Origin: Motacilla alba alba
Taxonomy: Eukaryota; Chordata; Aves; Passeriformes; Motacillidae
Direction of reading: 5' to 3'
Length of the DNA stretch: 64,000 nt
NCBI RefSeq assembly: GCF_015832195.1
Contig: NC_052021.1
Span: 26,022,286 to 26,086,285 of the forward strand
The notes below the pieces were generated by a model. It was given only the letters and a program-made list of their open reading frames with translations. It searched no databases and was not told the origin of the DNA. The position numbers and the translations under genes are program-made. Positions 1 through 41,663 of the stretch are shown here, piece by piece (positions within the stretch are counted from its first letter, which is position 1; the number at the start of each line of letters is the position of its first letter).

Positions 1-3000
1 TTATCTTCTGGTTTTTTGGAATGGGATGAAAAATGAATGGAGATTTGTTACAGCATGTAGTATCACTTATTTAATGTTACTTTCTTCAGAAGATGTTTCT
101 GGGGCAGAACCTGAGTTCTAAAAGGTTGCTGGAGAAGTGGTCTGTGCTGGGAGTGCAGTTCTGTGGGTACATTCACTTGCAGTCAATGTCACTGGAAACT
201 GCTGTAATGGACCCTACATGTGCAGTTCTAATAGACCCAATTATTTGAAAGGTTCATTATAGTTAGTTAGGATTAGCCTGGCTTGGTATTTATACATTTT
301 GGAAAATAATTGAGAAGACTTTTTAATCAATTGAATCATTGTGTCAGCAGGAAATAAAATAAACAGTAGGGTTGCTAAATTATTTTTCCCCCAATAATAC
401 CATCAATTTAATGAAGTTAAGATTTATAATGAAAACTGAAATTGTGTTATAATATTAGATTGTCAGTTGTGTTTTGTTTTTATTTAGGCTCTCAGGCATG
501 TAGAAAGCCTGTTGTTTTTTGGTCTAATCCTGGGGAAATACCAAGCATCCTCCCAGCAGCACTGGGAGCCCTCAGCTCTCCCTGGAGGCCCATGTTGTTA
601 AGGGCTCTCAAGTAATCTGTTGCTCAGTTCCATGGGGGAGGGTTTGATCTCTGTCCAGTTTCTTTTTTGTTTCATTTTCCTCTCTTCCCATTATCCTCTC
701 TTGTGTCTGGCGCTGCCTCCCAAGGGCCTTTCAGACCTACAGTCTGGTAGCAGGTTGCTTGCAGAGCTTGGAGTCAGCAGCTGTGATGAGTATGGTAAGG
801 CATTTTGGGCATGTTATCTTGGAAATCTTGGTGTCTGGAGTTCTTTGCCCTTCTGGCTGTTGTACTGGTGCAGCTTCTCATTTTCTCTGTCGTTGCACTC
901 TCATCTACCCATATGAAACTTTTCTCCCACTTGTAAATCCCATCACTTGGTTTTGTGCTGAATCTTCTCTGTCGGCCTTTGCTCTCATATCCTTTGAAAC
1001 TCTCTCTTGAGGGTCGATATGGGGACTGCACTGCTGAAATCCTCAGGTATGCTTAGCTTTAAGGTTGGTTTGCTCGCAGTGTCCCAGAGCAAGGACTGTG
1101 GGGTGGGTGTGTAGCTGTGCATTAGGTAGTCTGTGTGCCTTAGGTGATGGCTTAATGTGGCACAGGTTCACAAACATGGGTGCAGAAGCTCAAAGGGTGT
1201 GGCTGCAGGTGAATCTGCGAGTCAGCCTTGGGTGTCTGGTGCACAAGAAAGCTGATTTGCCACAGCAGCAGTGCTGTGCAGCTGTACCTCACTGTGCAGG
1301 GGAGGAGTAGGGGGGTTGGTGAACATTGCACAGTTTCAGTATATTTTATCTTTCTGTCAAAGGAGGTTTCCACCCTCCTCCCCCCACTTCGTGCTGCTGA
1401 CTGAGTACCTGGCAATTTTCAGTCCTTCTTAGAGCCTCTGGAGTTAGGACAGTGCTGTAATTATGATTTTATTGGGAGAGAGGGTGTGCAGGTGGCTGAG
1501 TGGTTTGCCTGTCTTGTGTAAGGAATTCCTGAAAGAGCAAATTGCTGTCTCAGCTCTTGTTAATCTATTTTTCTGCACTAAGCCCCTACCCCTATCTTCA
1601 TGTCCCAGAGACCTCGTGGCTGAGACTTTCTGTCCACAGCTTTCCTGCTTCCTAGGCTCTACAGTTGTTACTTGTTTCTGGATGATACTTTGTTTATTTG
1701 CTTGTGAGTTTTTTTGTTGTTGTTGTTTTTTTTAATCCTCTTGCACTGGATCACATCTCACTCCACAGCTAGTGGGAGTTGAGTTTTGACTCGCTGTGTG
1801 TAGGTGGGTTAGAATCTGGCCCTTGTGTAATAGCGGGGGGGATAGAAGCTGCTTTCTGCCTCAAGCCTTGTAGTGAAGCTCTATTCATGGCTCAGGACCT
1901 GGCTTTGCTTCATAGAGTACAAATCCACACATGTAAAACTGCAAATGTGTGAGATCTGCTGTGCCATGTTTTGAGTTATGCTTCATTTTGATCATGTTCA
2001 AGCAGTGTGATTAGTATCTGGAATCTTCATCTTGCTGTTGGAATTTTGTCTGGACGTACTTGGAGACGGGATCTTGCCTCCCAGTGGAGGGTATACCTGA
2101 ACGTGCTGGTTAATTTTTCAAGAAAGGGAAGCTGAACAAAGCTAAGCTGTTAAGGATTGCTTTTCTCCTAGAGATATTGAGGGAGACTGGCCAGCAGTAT
2201 TGAGTATAGTGAGGTATGTGCATGACTTTTTGAGAAAGCATAATGACAGTATAAATGTTGGGCTGGGAAACTGGATTGGTGGTCCGTGCACAAGAGGCAA
2301 ATCACCCCATATTCAAATCCCACTGTCTTGGTAGGTTTGTGCTTGCATACAGGTGCTCAGAGAAGTCTGGCAGGTAGGTCTGTACTCACGTAGCTCTGTT
2401 CAGCCTCACCACATGCCCTCTGCCCATTTGCCCCAGTGCCATCTGCAAGTGTAGTTAAGCAACTCCCAGTGATGCTGGAGTTTCTGAACCTGCCAGCACT
2501 ACATTGTGTGAGATCCTGACATGATTTGGAAAACAAAAAAGTTCCCCATGTAGGTGAGGTTTTGTATACAGTGTCTTCTCAGTGGTGCTTGGCTTTGCAG
2601 TACAGCTGGCAGGTTACCAGGGAAAACACAGAAAGTGGGGTGAGCCCAGCAAATGGCATGAGAAGCATAAACCCCACTCCCTGGTGAGGAATGAGGCTTC
2701 CAGAAGTGCAAGAGCTGATGTAGCAATTTCCATGGAGGAACCCACTGTGTTCCTCTTTGTCACCCTGTTTATTTTATAAGCCTCCAAGGAAGAAGATTCT
2801 GCAGAGCTGCAGTTCCTGTTTTCCTTTGTGTATTAGCAATATAGCCGTGTATAGGGATATCTGGGTGGCAGGGAGTCTATGCAGAAACTCATAATTCTAG
2901 GCTCAATTTATACTTTGTACTTTCAGTAGTTGTAAAATATAATTTGTGTTCTTTTAGACTATCCAAGTTGTGCAAAGAGGCCTTTGTGTAAACTACAAGT

Positions 3001-6000
3001 AGGCCCAGTTGTTGATGTTATCTGCAACTGAGCTATAATTCTCTGCTGCAGCATCTGTCTGCTGTGAAGTGTCACTGTGTGTGGCTGAAGGCTCATGATC
3101 CCTTTGTCCTCCCAGGTTTGGGGGGATCCTCTTCAGGAGTGTGCTGATTTACAGCAGCGGGAGTCGCTCAGGGCTCATGCTGTTGGTGTTGCAGCACTGC
3201 CCAGTCAGAGCTGTGCTGCAGCTGCCGTGGGCTGATTTGCATCACTGATCACAGTGCTGCTGTGATGACAGGAAACTTCACATTTTGGTTCTTATGTTCT
3301 CAGGGTCTTTTGAAATGTGAGGCTTGTTAGACCCAGCCCCTGGAGAAATTTGGTGTGCTGGGGTGATGGGGAGGATATTTGGGCCAAACCTGGTCAAGTG
3401 TTCCCACAATTCTCCTGTTTTCTCTTCCCATTGTATTCACTGCACAGGCAATTCTCTGGTTTAAGTCATATTCCTTCTTTGTCAGTTGTTTTGGTTTTCT
3501 TCCCATCTCAGCACATTTGTACCCTTTTTATATCTTCTCTGTGTAATGTTTCATCCACAACACATGCAGGGATTTATCCTTCATGCTTTTGTTTAACCTG
3601 ACCTGGTGCTGTGTTCGGCAGTGAGTGGGTTGTCACCTGTAGTGTTGTTTCCATCTGTTCTCCTGTTTGTAGGTAAGACTGACTTTTTCCTTTCCTGCTC
3701 CTGATGGAGCTTTCAAATCCATTTCTATTTCTGACCCAAACAGACTGGTCAATGTCCTGCTGCTGAGTTAATTGTCTTGCTTGTTGGAGTTCTTGCTGTT
3801 CATCATCTCCTGATCCCTCCTGACAAACTTCTGCCCAAATTCAAAGACTGGCTGCTATTTGTTCTCCTCCTGAGAGTGTTGGCTCTTACTCCCTACCTTC
3901 TTTGAACCAACAAAGATAGGATTTGTTTTTGTTGACTTATTTTGGGCTCTCTTGATCAGAGGCTGTGGGTCTCTGGGGCTGTGCACTTGGCTGGCCTTTG
4001 CCTGGATCTCTTCTCTATGAGACGCTGCCTTGTTGATCAGCTCAGAGAGAACAGGCCTGCTTTTTCCATCTTGCTGGATGTATTCCCATCTCTCTTTTCT
4101 GTGTTCCCTACTGTACTTTCAGTCCTTTCATTCTCTGATATGAAAGTGATTTCACTTCAGTTCTGTTGCTTTATGAATCCAGTTTGAAGTAGCCTTAGAT
4201 GATTTCCAATATTATCTTAATTACTTGTTTATGCTTTGCTGCTTGCTCTGTGACAAGCAGGCATGTGGACTGAGAGCAATTCTTTTGCCTCAGTTTTGAT
4301 TAAAACTCCTCTCCATAAAATAGTCGATTATTTTCTGAAAGCTTCTCATTTATCTCCTACCATCTGTTACACCATCAAGAAGGGAGAAGTTGTGAGAAAG
4401 GACAGATGACACAGGGATTGCTGTTGGGGCTGCTGCTCCAGGGGTCCTTGCCCAGGTGTCCGGGCAGCACTAAAGCAGCATATAGGCACGGTAAGGTAAC
4501 ATGGCACAGCTTCTGATTTGCCTTTAACAGTGAGGCTACAAAGTGCAGCAGTTCATGAACTGCTTTATAAGCAGCCTGGCCATCTGGGAACTGTGGGAGG
4601 TAGCTACCTTGCAGCCTTCATGGTTGGTGCTGCTTGTGAGCCAGAACTGTAAGAACAGAAGAAATCAAAGCTCTTCCATTTTACTCAGCCTTTCTTTTCC
4701 ATGGATCTCCCAAATGCTGGATGAGTGTGTCCCTGTTGACAGAATACAGTCCCAGACCTAAGGACATCTGGGTTCTCTTCCTGATTTTCTTACAGCCTGG
4801 AGCTTCGTGCCTCAGTTTCCCTAGTACAACATGCAGCTAACAGTATAGTCAATGCATTTTCCTGATTTAAAGTATATTTCCCTCTGCCTTCATCTCCAGG
4901 CACAGTATTGCAGCAGTATGGTTGTAACATGAGAGATAACTAACAAGCCTAAATAGAAGTGAAGGAAGTCTGGCCTGGCCCACAGCCATGTAAATGCCAT
5001 CAGTTTCTTTTCAAACAAAGTGCAGTTCAGTCAGGTGGTGTTTACTCAAAAAGCCTCACTTTCCCCAGTGCATCTGAAGGCAGTTTCTTGAGGGCAGAAG
5101 ATGCATGTTTGCAGAGAAGTACATGTTCCCCAAACAGACTGCTGCACTGCAGAGGGCACTGCCTAGGCTATTTCTGGAAATGGCCATCTTCCTCAAAAGG
5201 GTAATGTTATGTGTGGGAAGAAGCACGTTATAGGGCAAGGGCCTGGCATGCTGGGCCCTTGGATCATTTCCTGAGTCTGCTGCCGAAAGGCTGCACGATC
5301 TGGGCACGTCAGATGACCTACATGGGTCCTACCATCTGCACATTGTATGGTTCCCACCATCTGTACATTGGGGTAATGCACACACTTTTCTAATCCTGTT
5401 TTCTAGAAGCTGTAGATGTTTTGGAGCCTGTAACTGTTTTAAAGAAGATGAGACCTAAGCCCCTAAGTTTTCTAGGTAGATTTGAAAATTGCCTCCTGTG
5501 TCTTTGTTCTTTTTCTGTGAACCACTGCAATACAGGTACCAGCAACTGGGATACTGGTTCTGATGTGGCCTTGGAAGGGGCCAAGTCCCTGACCATGTAG
5601 TGAGACTCACATATCCTGCTGGAAGTCAGCAGGACAGAGACCACTTGGAGAAGTGTTTGTATTTTTCTGTCCTCATTCTTTGTCATGCTCTTCCTTGTTC
5701 ATGGGAGAGCTTGCAAGTGCATGGGGACATTTTTCTTCAGCAGATCATGAAATACACAATTTTGTCAATATATTAAAAAAAGGCAGGAATCTGTTTACAA
5801 GAAGCTCAAACTCCCTTGCATCATGGATCACAGACAGGAGTCTTGCCTTGGTGAAGGCAAAAATATTCTTCCTGACATGTGAGAATCTACCTGAATTGTC
5901 TGAGTTCTGAATTTTTATAGAAGATGTCATCTGCTGCATGTCTAAGGGGGTGGACTAGGGTTTCTCTGCTGAAATGGCTAAGGTACTTCAGCAAGTGAAC

Positions 6001-9000
6001 ATACATCAGCCTTTGCTCTGATCTGTCTGTACCAGCCCCTTTTGACGTGGTTAACTGGGCTGGGAAGAGAAGGAAGTGGTTTCTGTAGGACTTTTTCTCA
6101 GTTGTGACAGGAGTTAGAAGGCAGACAAATAGAGCAGTGAATACCACTTTGGAGAACTTACTTCACTCTTGGCTGCTGTCAGCTGCCCTGTGTCTAGTCA
6201 GCAAGCCCATTTCAGGCCAGCTTGTTATGGGAGACCCTAACTGTGTGTTCCTTACACTGATCTTTTCCAAGATAAGAACCTGGGATCTGGATTGTGGAGC
6301 TGCTGGTGGTGCACAGCCAGAGAGGGCACCAGCAGGGCTGGTGCTTAGAACATGCAAAGTGGCCCAGCAAACAAGGTCCTTGGGGGTCTTCACAGAAGTG
6401 TTCAGAGAGACATGAAGATGCAATTCTGATTTCCCTGTTTCTGAGCTTCCAGTTTGGAAAGTGAGGATGCATGACGATAAATGTGCTTGTGAACAACCCA
6501 GCCACTGCTCTCGGTGAGCCTGTCAAAAAGCCTGTAAGGAAAGCACCAGTTCTGTATTCAGAGCAGGGCTTGGCTTGAGGCCACGCGTTGAACAATGAAG
6601 AGAAAACAAAATATTGAATAGCTGCTTGTTCAGCAAACCTAGTTCCTCTTGGCCGTATAGGGCCCTGCATGAGGACAGTTTTCCTCTAGTATTTGGGGTT
6701 AGGATGAGCGTGTAGGGTCTCAGGTGGTGCAGGAAAAAGCCCGCACCAGCACACTTGCTCCCAGCCTGCACAGTGGGGAGGGAAGCCAGCTGAGGGCTTC
6801 TTTGCTGGCCCCAGACTGCAGCACTGAATGCAAACAACATTCCTGCTGTTCTATCGCCTGGCTTGGAAAACCTTTCCCTGCAGAGTGCCACCTTGTGCTG
6901 CTTATTAGGATGTTAGTCTGGTTTGGGGGAGCTCAGCTCTGAACTGGGATAAACTCGTGGTGCTCAGCAAGGAGGAGCTGTCTTCCTGCTCTTTTCTCCT
7001 GTGTGCTGAAAAAGCAGAACATGCACCATCAGAACAATGTTGCTTCCCCAGATGAGGGTTATGTCTGATATGTCTGTTGGTTTTATCATTAAATTAATAC
7101 TGCTTTGTCATTGGCTCCCATTTTAGATTGTTCTCTAGCACTTTGTACAGTGGTGTTTGAGAGTCAGGTTAGCTCACTTGGCAGACAGTAGGCAAGACAT
7201 CAAAGCTGGTTTAGGTTTGGACTTTTTTCTCACTTTCCCACTTACACTTCACAAAGGTTATGTGATTTTTGGGGGTATTTGACCCAAGATTGTTCATATT
7301 AGCTGTCTCTGGGATGCCTGAGAACAGCTACCTTATCCCAGGGTTCAGGGAACTCAAATTAACCCTGCTCTTCCACAGGTTTCTTGTGTGACCTTGGAAA
7401 AATTATTTATAATTTCTGTTGGTGTTGTCCCCCTGCATAAAAAGTATTATGGAAGACTTAATTTTGAAATGTTGCAAACAGAAATAATGGTTATGGGGAG
7501 CAGGTACCAAATTGAGAGAGGCTGTGTAAATACTGTAGGTGACTTTGAATATATTTACTTCTTGAAGGGAAGTATGCAGTATACTTTTAAAAGTTGTTTT
7601 GACTGGGTCTTGCAGGAGACTTTCCCAATACTGTGTAGAAACCCGGGGGTAGGTGGCTTTCTACAGTTGTGAAACACGTGGAAGAGCTCTCTTCTGCTCT
7701 TTGAGCTGAAAACTGACTGTGGGGCCATTTCTCCTTTTCCAAAGATGAACAAACATGAACAGATGCCAGTACGGCTGCGTTCTCTTCTCTGTTGGAGACG
7801 GAGAATGTGAACTTTGGAAAGGGTAAGGCTTGATCCTGGGAAAACAGCTTTGATCAGAGCCTTAGGAGGAATCTGATACTGTGTCCGTCTAAGAGCGACA
7901 GAAAAACTAGCCAGAGTTGGGGCCAGGTTAATCTGGTGCATCTCCACTGACGTCAGTGAGAAGGTGAAACAGTCTGTTCCATCCCCTCACCTCAACTCCT
8001 CATGGAGAAGAATTTACTGTGGACCTCAAGGCCAGACAGTGTAGGGGATCATGAAGTAGTAATGGCTTAAGATAATTTTTGTCTCTGGTACTGCTTGGAA
8101 GGAAACGTTTTGTTAGATTTGCTGATATGCAAGACCGAGGTGATGTTCTTGTTAGACTTGAGGCTGCCGCTTGCAGAGGGCATAAGGATGGCAGCAGAAG
8201 GACTCCTGCTCAGGCTGTGCCATCTTCTGTTCAGCTGCATTTTGCTCCTCCTCAGGGGGAGCAAATGGCAGTGTTGAGTACCATAAGTTGCTGTGCTCCC
8301 AAGGCTCCCCTGCAGCTCTCTGAGGGCCAAACTTCTGGGCCTCTCAGAAGTGAGGAGGGTTCACAGCTCCCTTAGAAAGAGCCCTTGAGCATCTCTGTCT
8401 GGGCAGGAAGAGTTAACTCTTGTGCAGCCTTCATTTGTCTTGCCAGTGGGCTGGAAGCCTCACCTGCTGCTGGTGATGAAGGTTCTTTGTTGGTTTCCCA
8501 GGCTGGCTTCTGCCCTGGCTTCACAGGCTACTCTGGTGTTGATCCACTTGGGACCCTGGCAAAACACTGGGATTCTTCAGCCAGTGTTTTGTGGACACAG
8601 GTGGATTTAAAATGTAAAAAAGCTGTTGACCACCCTTCTTTTCCATGATTTTATTTTGTCATTTTTGAGGAAGAACTTGCATAAAAGAGAGCAGTAATGT
8701 AGTTCACTGGTTTCAGAACCAGTGGTTATTCTTGGCTTGGCGAATGGAAGAAGGCATTTCCTGCAGGGGAATTTAGTGGCCTAGTGAATGGGTGACAGCT
8801 GAGGGTGGGAAGGGTCTTTAAAATGAAGAAGAAGGAGATTGTGTATGATGTGATGATGCATAAGCAGGAGATGTAGCTGAACCTGAGTGAAGAATGACAG
8901 AAGGCAGTTGGCCTGGTCTGCAGATGAGCGTTCTTGTTTTGCTAAACATGATTCAGGTAACTGTACCCTAATTTTCACAAGCTGGTGGGATATTTCTTTC

Positions 9001-12000
9001 ATTATTAAACTCTTGATAAAGCTGAGTGGGGTGAGTGAATTTGGAGGAGAAGCACTGGGTCTGTGTAGGCATTTAGGACGTACTGGAAGAGGCCCCTTAC
9101 TTACGGCCAGCAGCACCCTCTGAGACAAGAGTATATCTGTTGTGGTGCAGATGGAGCTCTTATAGTTGTGGACTCCTCTGGAGCCAGGAGCTGATGCCAA
9201 ATACAGGCAGGAAGATGACCAGGTTCAAGAGAGATGACAGGATCGTTGGGTCTAAATGCCATCTGTGTATTGCATAGGACAAGGGCTCTCGAGGACTGTT
9301 CTCCTCAGTAGAAAACAGTTACCTCACTGAGAACCCAAACCAAAATGCAGATGTTCTGCAAATGCATGTATTGGCCCATTTATCAATAATAAATGTGTAA
9401 ACCAGAAAGGTCAACTGTGTTTAATGTCATGTGGCAGCTTTGTGATTTTAATTACAGTAAAAACCCCAATGACAAATGAATTCAGTGCTCTTTAGAGCTT
9501 GTTCCTTTGTGCTGCAGTTAGTTGTGTTGCCTTACCTGTGCTTGGGCAAAGTCGGGCTGCCTCTGCCACAGTAGAAGAAATTTCATTTAAATAAAGAAAA
9601 ATGGGGTAAAGTGGCAAATTACTTGCAGATTCTCATTTACTGGGGGACTTTAGTGTAGCTTAATGTTTCAACAACACCTTGTTACTGTGTTGGATAGCAA
9701 GGTTGCAGGCAATATCACTGTAACTGGCACAAAAAGGTTGTTGCATTTGACCTTAGATTAGAATGACAGACAGTTTCTGCTTCCCTTTTTTTTCCTATTC
9801 TGTATGCAGTTTCAGGTGTCTGGGGTAAATTGGGGTAACTTGCATTTGTCCTCTTTCAACTTTTTCTTGCATAGACAGGGACTGCTCTGTTATTTTTGTT
9901 GTTGTTTGCTTGCCTCCTTTATCTTAAGCTTCTGAAACTCATTCTTGATCTTTTTCCAAGCTGTTTTCAAAATGTAGTGAGCAGGATCCTCCTCCTTAAT
10001 AACATTTCTTCAGTTTTTAGGAGTAGTTATCATTTTGGGTGTTTTAAATTGACTGCTATAGAAACCTGACTTTTAAATGAGGACCCTGCAGACAGTTTGT
10101 GCTGGAGCTACTTTTAAATTGCAGCTGACATTTTGAGCAGTGCCGGTACATGTACTTGGTCTTTTGTTTTCCTCTCTGAGTGTGTCCATACTCGCCTGGC
10201 TCTGGTTTCAGCTTTGCAGGTTCTGCTTGCCTGTCCACCTGACGCCAGGGATGTGAATTCCCTGGTTTGTGGTCCATGCTCAGCAGCAGTGTCCTTGTTC
10301 CCTGGGTGGCACAGGCTGTGGCTGACTGGCAGCAGCAGCACAGCAGTGTCACACTGAGCACGCTGGTTGCTTGCTGCCCTACAGCCAGAGTGTTCCCCGA
10401 GTTTTGGCGATAGTTTTCAGCTGTGGTGTTCATCCTGTAGCCATCAAAAAGCTGGTGGTGGTGCACCAGGATGAGGCCTTGATTTCAGTCTGCTGATAGT
10501 CTTTAAGTTCTCAGTTAAGAGATAAAACCAGCTCAGTTAAAGAGATCCAATTACATTTGTTTCTGTACCTATTTAAGACAATTCTTTTTCTGAGTTGTAT
10601 CAGTAGAGGCTTCTCCACTTTTTTCCACTTCACTGACAGCACTGTCCTTGTTTATCTCCAAATAAATCTTTGGGCTGCATGCATTACTAAGATGAGGGGT
10701 AAAAACTAATCTTTAGATTAGGAGCTATAGAAAGTGAAATGAGTAATGAACAGAAGAGAGAGGATCTTTTTCCCTTTATGTGTTGTCCAAGCAAAAGGAA
10801 ACTGTCACAGAAAATTTAAGTTAGTGAATGGTGATCGTGGGAATCAGTGCTGGACTTTTTCCTGAATTTGGGTGAAATAAAAAATTAAAACTTTTCCAGA
10901 TGGTCACCAGTGAGACCAAGCAAAACATAGGCAGGTAAGAGAAGAAGCTTCCCTGTAGGATAGATTCAATACTGCTGAGATTCTTTCGTTTGCATTCAGC
11001 TTCAGTTGAAAGGTGTTGGGGGGGGGGATGCTTTTTTTTACTTGCCACAGACATGGTTAAAAGTCACAGTGAATATTTCCTGACTTGGTGAAAAGCCTGT
11101 GACCTCTCTCAGTTGTCTTGTTCATCAGAAGGCTGATAGGTAATAAAGAGTCTCCTGTGTGAGAGGAGTAAGGAGAACCTGCTGTTTTAATTTTGTTCAC
11201 AGCAGTGGGCCAAACTTTGTTCTTTCAGTGCTGGCCTTGGTAATTGGCTCGATATAATACAGGAATTCAAGCCATTGCATATCTTTGGCCTTATAACTGC
11301 TAATGTCATAGCCAAGAAGAGTGCACAGTCTCCTGCAGGAACATACAGTAAAAAAGAACAATAAGCATGTTTCAAACTATGTATGGGCAGTGGTTCTAAA
11401 GGGCCTCAGCTCAATCCTGATGGGTTCATTTGGGTCCAAATTGCCCGGACAAATGGATTTTGCTGGTTTAGACTCGGGGAGGTTGGGGCCAGGGGGGTAG
11501 GTTTGATTTGGGAGATTTTCTGGACTAAATACTGTGTTCATGTTTCTGATTCCTGGGAACCAGAATGAAGGCATCCACTACTTTAGGGAGGGAATTCAGG
11601 AGTTTTCTCAACATGACGAGTTTGACTATAGTGTGCCTTGCCTTTAGGGCATCCCATGTCCTGCTGAGCAGGGTGGCTTGCACAGGTATATGCTAACATT
11701 TTGTTTTTCCTCTGCTCTCAGCCATGGTCAGCTAAGGCTCATTTACCTTGTTTTTTTCAGACATCCACAGTTTATTAATCATTTTCAATGCAGTTCTAAC
11801 ACCTGTTAGGCACCCCTCCTTCCTTTTTTGGAGAAGCATTTAATTATGACAGGGTTTCCCTTGGAGCACATCTTCCATTCAGTTCCCTAATTGTAGAATT
11901 CTCTGTGGGATTCTCCAGATGGGGGATAGAGGATAATCTTCTCAGAGCTCCGGAAGAAATGTGATGCCAAATTAGAGAAAATAGATCCTTTTTATTAAGC

Positions 12001-12994
12001 TCTTGGGTTCTTTTTACTCTTATTTTAAGGTGACCTTCTGTTAAAGAGAAATGTTGGACAAACGGCTATCCTTTTAAATAATCCTCAACAACCTTACCTG
12101 GGTTTGATTAGAAATCCTGAATGGATTTAAACTTTTTTTGCCGCTCATTGTATCATCACAGAGGCAAGGAGAGTGAACTTGCCTGTTTCCCTTTTGTTTC
12201 TAGCTGGTTTCATTTTCAAGCTGCAGAGCTCTAAATTAAGGGATACTGGCAGTGTGCTTGGCGTGGTGGGCAGGTATAAAGACAAAGCCCCCTCCTTTGT
12301 TGAGTGTCACAGTGTCACTTTATGGGTCACTTCACTGCATGCTGGTGGTGTGGCAGTGCTGTTCCCATTCCCAAGGGGTTTCCAGGCATCCTAAACGTGC
12401 TATGCAGTGCCAAAGATGTTTGCAAACACGGCAGTACTGGCTATCCCATTTTGTGCCCAAATGCTGCTAAATTGGCTAAATCTGGCATGTGATGGCTGAA
12501 GGGCTCCAGGGGCTGTTCCTACAGGGCCAGTTCTGCTGGAAGGAAGGTTTCCATGTGTTTGATGCACAAATTAATTCTCCATGAGCTGCTGTGTTAGAAG
12601 ATGATACCAATATTTTTGTAGTGTGAATGAAGAAACTAAAGCACAAAGAAACAACTTCAGTCCTGTACTGAGTTGATGACAGTGCCAGGAGTCTGGAAGT
12701 AACAGACTCTGGTCCCTTGTTCTAATCATTGCCTCTCTTTGGGATTTTGTGTGCATTTAAGTCTCTAGGGAGCATTTTCTTTAGCAGTAAGGGTACCAGC
12801 ATTTGCACTCTTTTTGGAGGAGGGAGGGAACATCTTGTCAGCAAGGAGGATGAGGTTATAGATTTTAACCTATGTAGCTGGTTGGCTTTGCAGTATGATG
12901 TGCCAGTGGGGATGTGTACAGCTTTCAGCTGTTGAACTTCAGTGCTCAGAGGTCAAAGGTGGCTAATCCAATTTTATTTTTTTTTATTTTCCAG
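1..12994 (+). other. MXI1: Presumed MXI1 intron upstream of the 30-nt microexon
   Basis: No exon was recognised here. The next MXI1 exon begins with a split codon and has a clear acceptor, so this stretch must belong to the preceding intron at least in its 3' part. I searched it for the expected upstream exon, which carries the serine/proline-rich linker before the basic region, and did not find it. The open frames present are short, lack family resemblance and are what chance allows in intronic DNA. Base composition is even, and no interspersed repeat was recognised. Confidence 0.7.
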
Positions 12995-39968
<26,974 letters not shown>

Positions 39969-41610
39969 AACCAAGTGAGACAACAGTGCAGGGTGAATGA
40001 TTTCACTGGGATGATCAAACTGGGTCCTAGATGCCAGTATCCTCTTTCAGAATTGACATATTGACAGCTAGGCCTGGAGAGACCTGTATATAAAGCTTTT
40101 TGGGTAAAGGAAGCCTCCCCAGAAACCCATATTTGTTCATTTGGTCATGTTACCAATCCCAATTTCTGCTGGCAAAAAAGTTAGGCCAAATACTAGTCCC
40201 TTTGCAGTCAGTGAAATCCGTTTGTTTCTGTGGGACCTGGATCTAGACCCTAGTAAAGAAACACTTTGTTTTGAATTTATTTGAAATTGTTTGAAAGAGG
40301 ATACTAGAAACTCATCCCTCTCTTTCTGTCATGAGATCTGAGAAATGTCAAAATTTCTTACACTGCATTCAGATTGAACACCCTAATTTAGGCCCTTCTG
40401 AAGAGCTTTTGTGGTCCTGAAAGGACTGTATCCTACAGTTTACCACAATCTAATGCTGTCATAATGTACTAGGAAATCTAAGAAGGCTTACGTAGCCTAG
40501 GAATAACAGTGCCGATAATGAAGGTCTCATTCTGTGCCCAGAGGGAGAGGGGCAGCGATGTTCAGGGGAGAACACCATTCAACTCAGCTTTCTGTTGGAC
40601 ATCATTGAAACAGTGAGTACCTCTGAAGCGTGGCTGAAGCAAGAGGTACACACCTGTAATCTACCAGCACAGGGTGGGCTGTCAGGCCTGGGGCTGTGCC
40701 AGCGCCAGCGGGTCCCCGGTAGATGTGTGCCCCTTGCGGGCACACGGCCAGCTGAGGGCAGAACGAAACCAGCACTCGAGAGGTGACACACCAGACAGTC
40801 ATGCCCAGATACTGAGCCACTATGACCTTTTTATTTGAAGTGATTTTTTGATAAACATTTGTAAATGTGTTGGGAGGGAAAACACCCCAAGTCTGATGCA
40901 TCTTTTTAGAGCTTGTCCATATGAAACCTTAGATGTCTTTTATATGAATTTATGCCATGAAAAGATCTCTGTTTTGATGAAGCACTTGACCCAATGAAAT
41001 GCAAAGATCCTTTTTTTGCCATGCACACAATGGATGAAGGCTGTGCTAAGCTGGAAGAGGCCAGGTTTGGTGGGGGTTTCTTCAGTTTTCTTTTTAGAAT
41101 CATTCCCTTTGCTGACTTTTGAAGTTCCAGTCCAGTAGTTAACCTAGTTAAGCTCAGCACGACTCTCATGTTAGTGTAACGTTTTGACTGCACGTCCTGT
41201 TCCCAAGGGCCTTGCCACCTTATCTGTGCAGGTGCTGTTAAGAGCTGTTATAGCGAATGTTTTCTAATTTTCTCCAAGACAAGCATTCTAACCTGCACTT
41301 CGAGGGCTTTGCTTTTTTTATTTTTGTCTTTTTAATGGCCAGGATTATTTTGTTTTCCAAGTTTTAAAAACCTTAATAGAGTCTTCACCTATGGCATTGT
41401 TTGAAACTTTGTATATCCTTAAGTAATTTAATTACCCCTCATTACTAAGAAAAAAGAGGAAAAAATGCTTTATAAAATTCATAACTTATTGCTGATTTGA
41501 ATGGGTTGTTAATTTCAGTCCTTTAGATTTTATTTTATTGTTTTAGATAGGGTTGGGTAAAAAGAGGTAAAATAAAGTAAAAAAATAAAGACAACCATAT
41601 TTAGCAGTGC
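39969..41610 (+). other. MXI1: MXI1 3' untranslated region (shorter form)
   Basis: Noncoding sequence runs after the TAG stop to just beyond the paired AATAAA signals at 41571-41589, with a GT-rich stretch (ATTGTGTTT) about 30 bases further on. The length, about 1.6 kb, is normal for this gene. Short open frames in it are chance. The end is inferred from poly(A) motifs, not observed. Confidence 0.75.
41571..41589 (+). terminator. MXI1: Proximal MXI1 poly(A) signals (two AATAAA)
   Basis: AATAAA occurs at 41571-41576 and again at 41584-41589, with a GT-rich element starting about 30 bases downstream. This is the first cluster of canonical signals with a plausible downstream element in the 3' UTR. 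Confidence 0.65.
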
Positions 41611-41655
41611 AGTGGAATTGTGTTTAAATGTTAGCATATGGTCCCCATTAAAGTA

Positions 41656-41663
41656 GCACTTTA
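41656..41663 (+). promoter_or_regulatory. MXI1: miR-17-family 8-mer target match in extended 3' UTR
   Basis: GCACTTTA is a perfect 8-mer match to the miR-17/20/93/106 seed. It lies beyond the proximal poly(A) signals, so only a long MXI1 mRNA would carry it. A single 8-mer can occur by chance. Confidence 0.35.

Noticed and set aside
2265..2335. Stretch with a TTCAAATCCC-like sequence suggesting a tRNA B box
   Set aside because: No A box at the right distance and no cloverleaf pairing could be drawn, so it is not a tRNA gene.
11390..11570. Imperfect inverted similarity around GGGTCCAAATTGCCCGGAC
   Set aside because: The pairing is interrupted and no repeat family is recognised; it is too weak to call an element.
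1..12994. Search for the MXI1 exon with the SIN3-interaction domain or serine-rich linker
   Set aside because: No stretch encoding the expected CEHGYASSFPSMPSP-like segment was found; it is concluded to lie upstream of the window.
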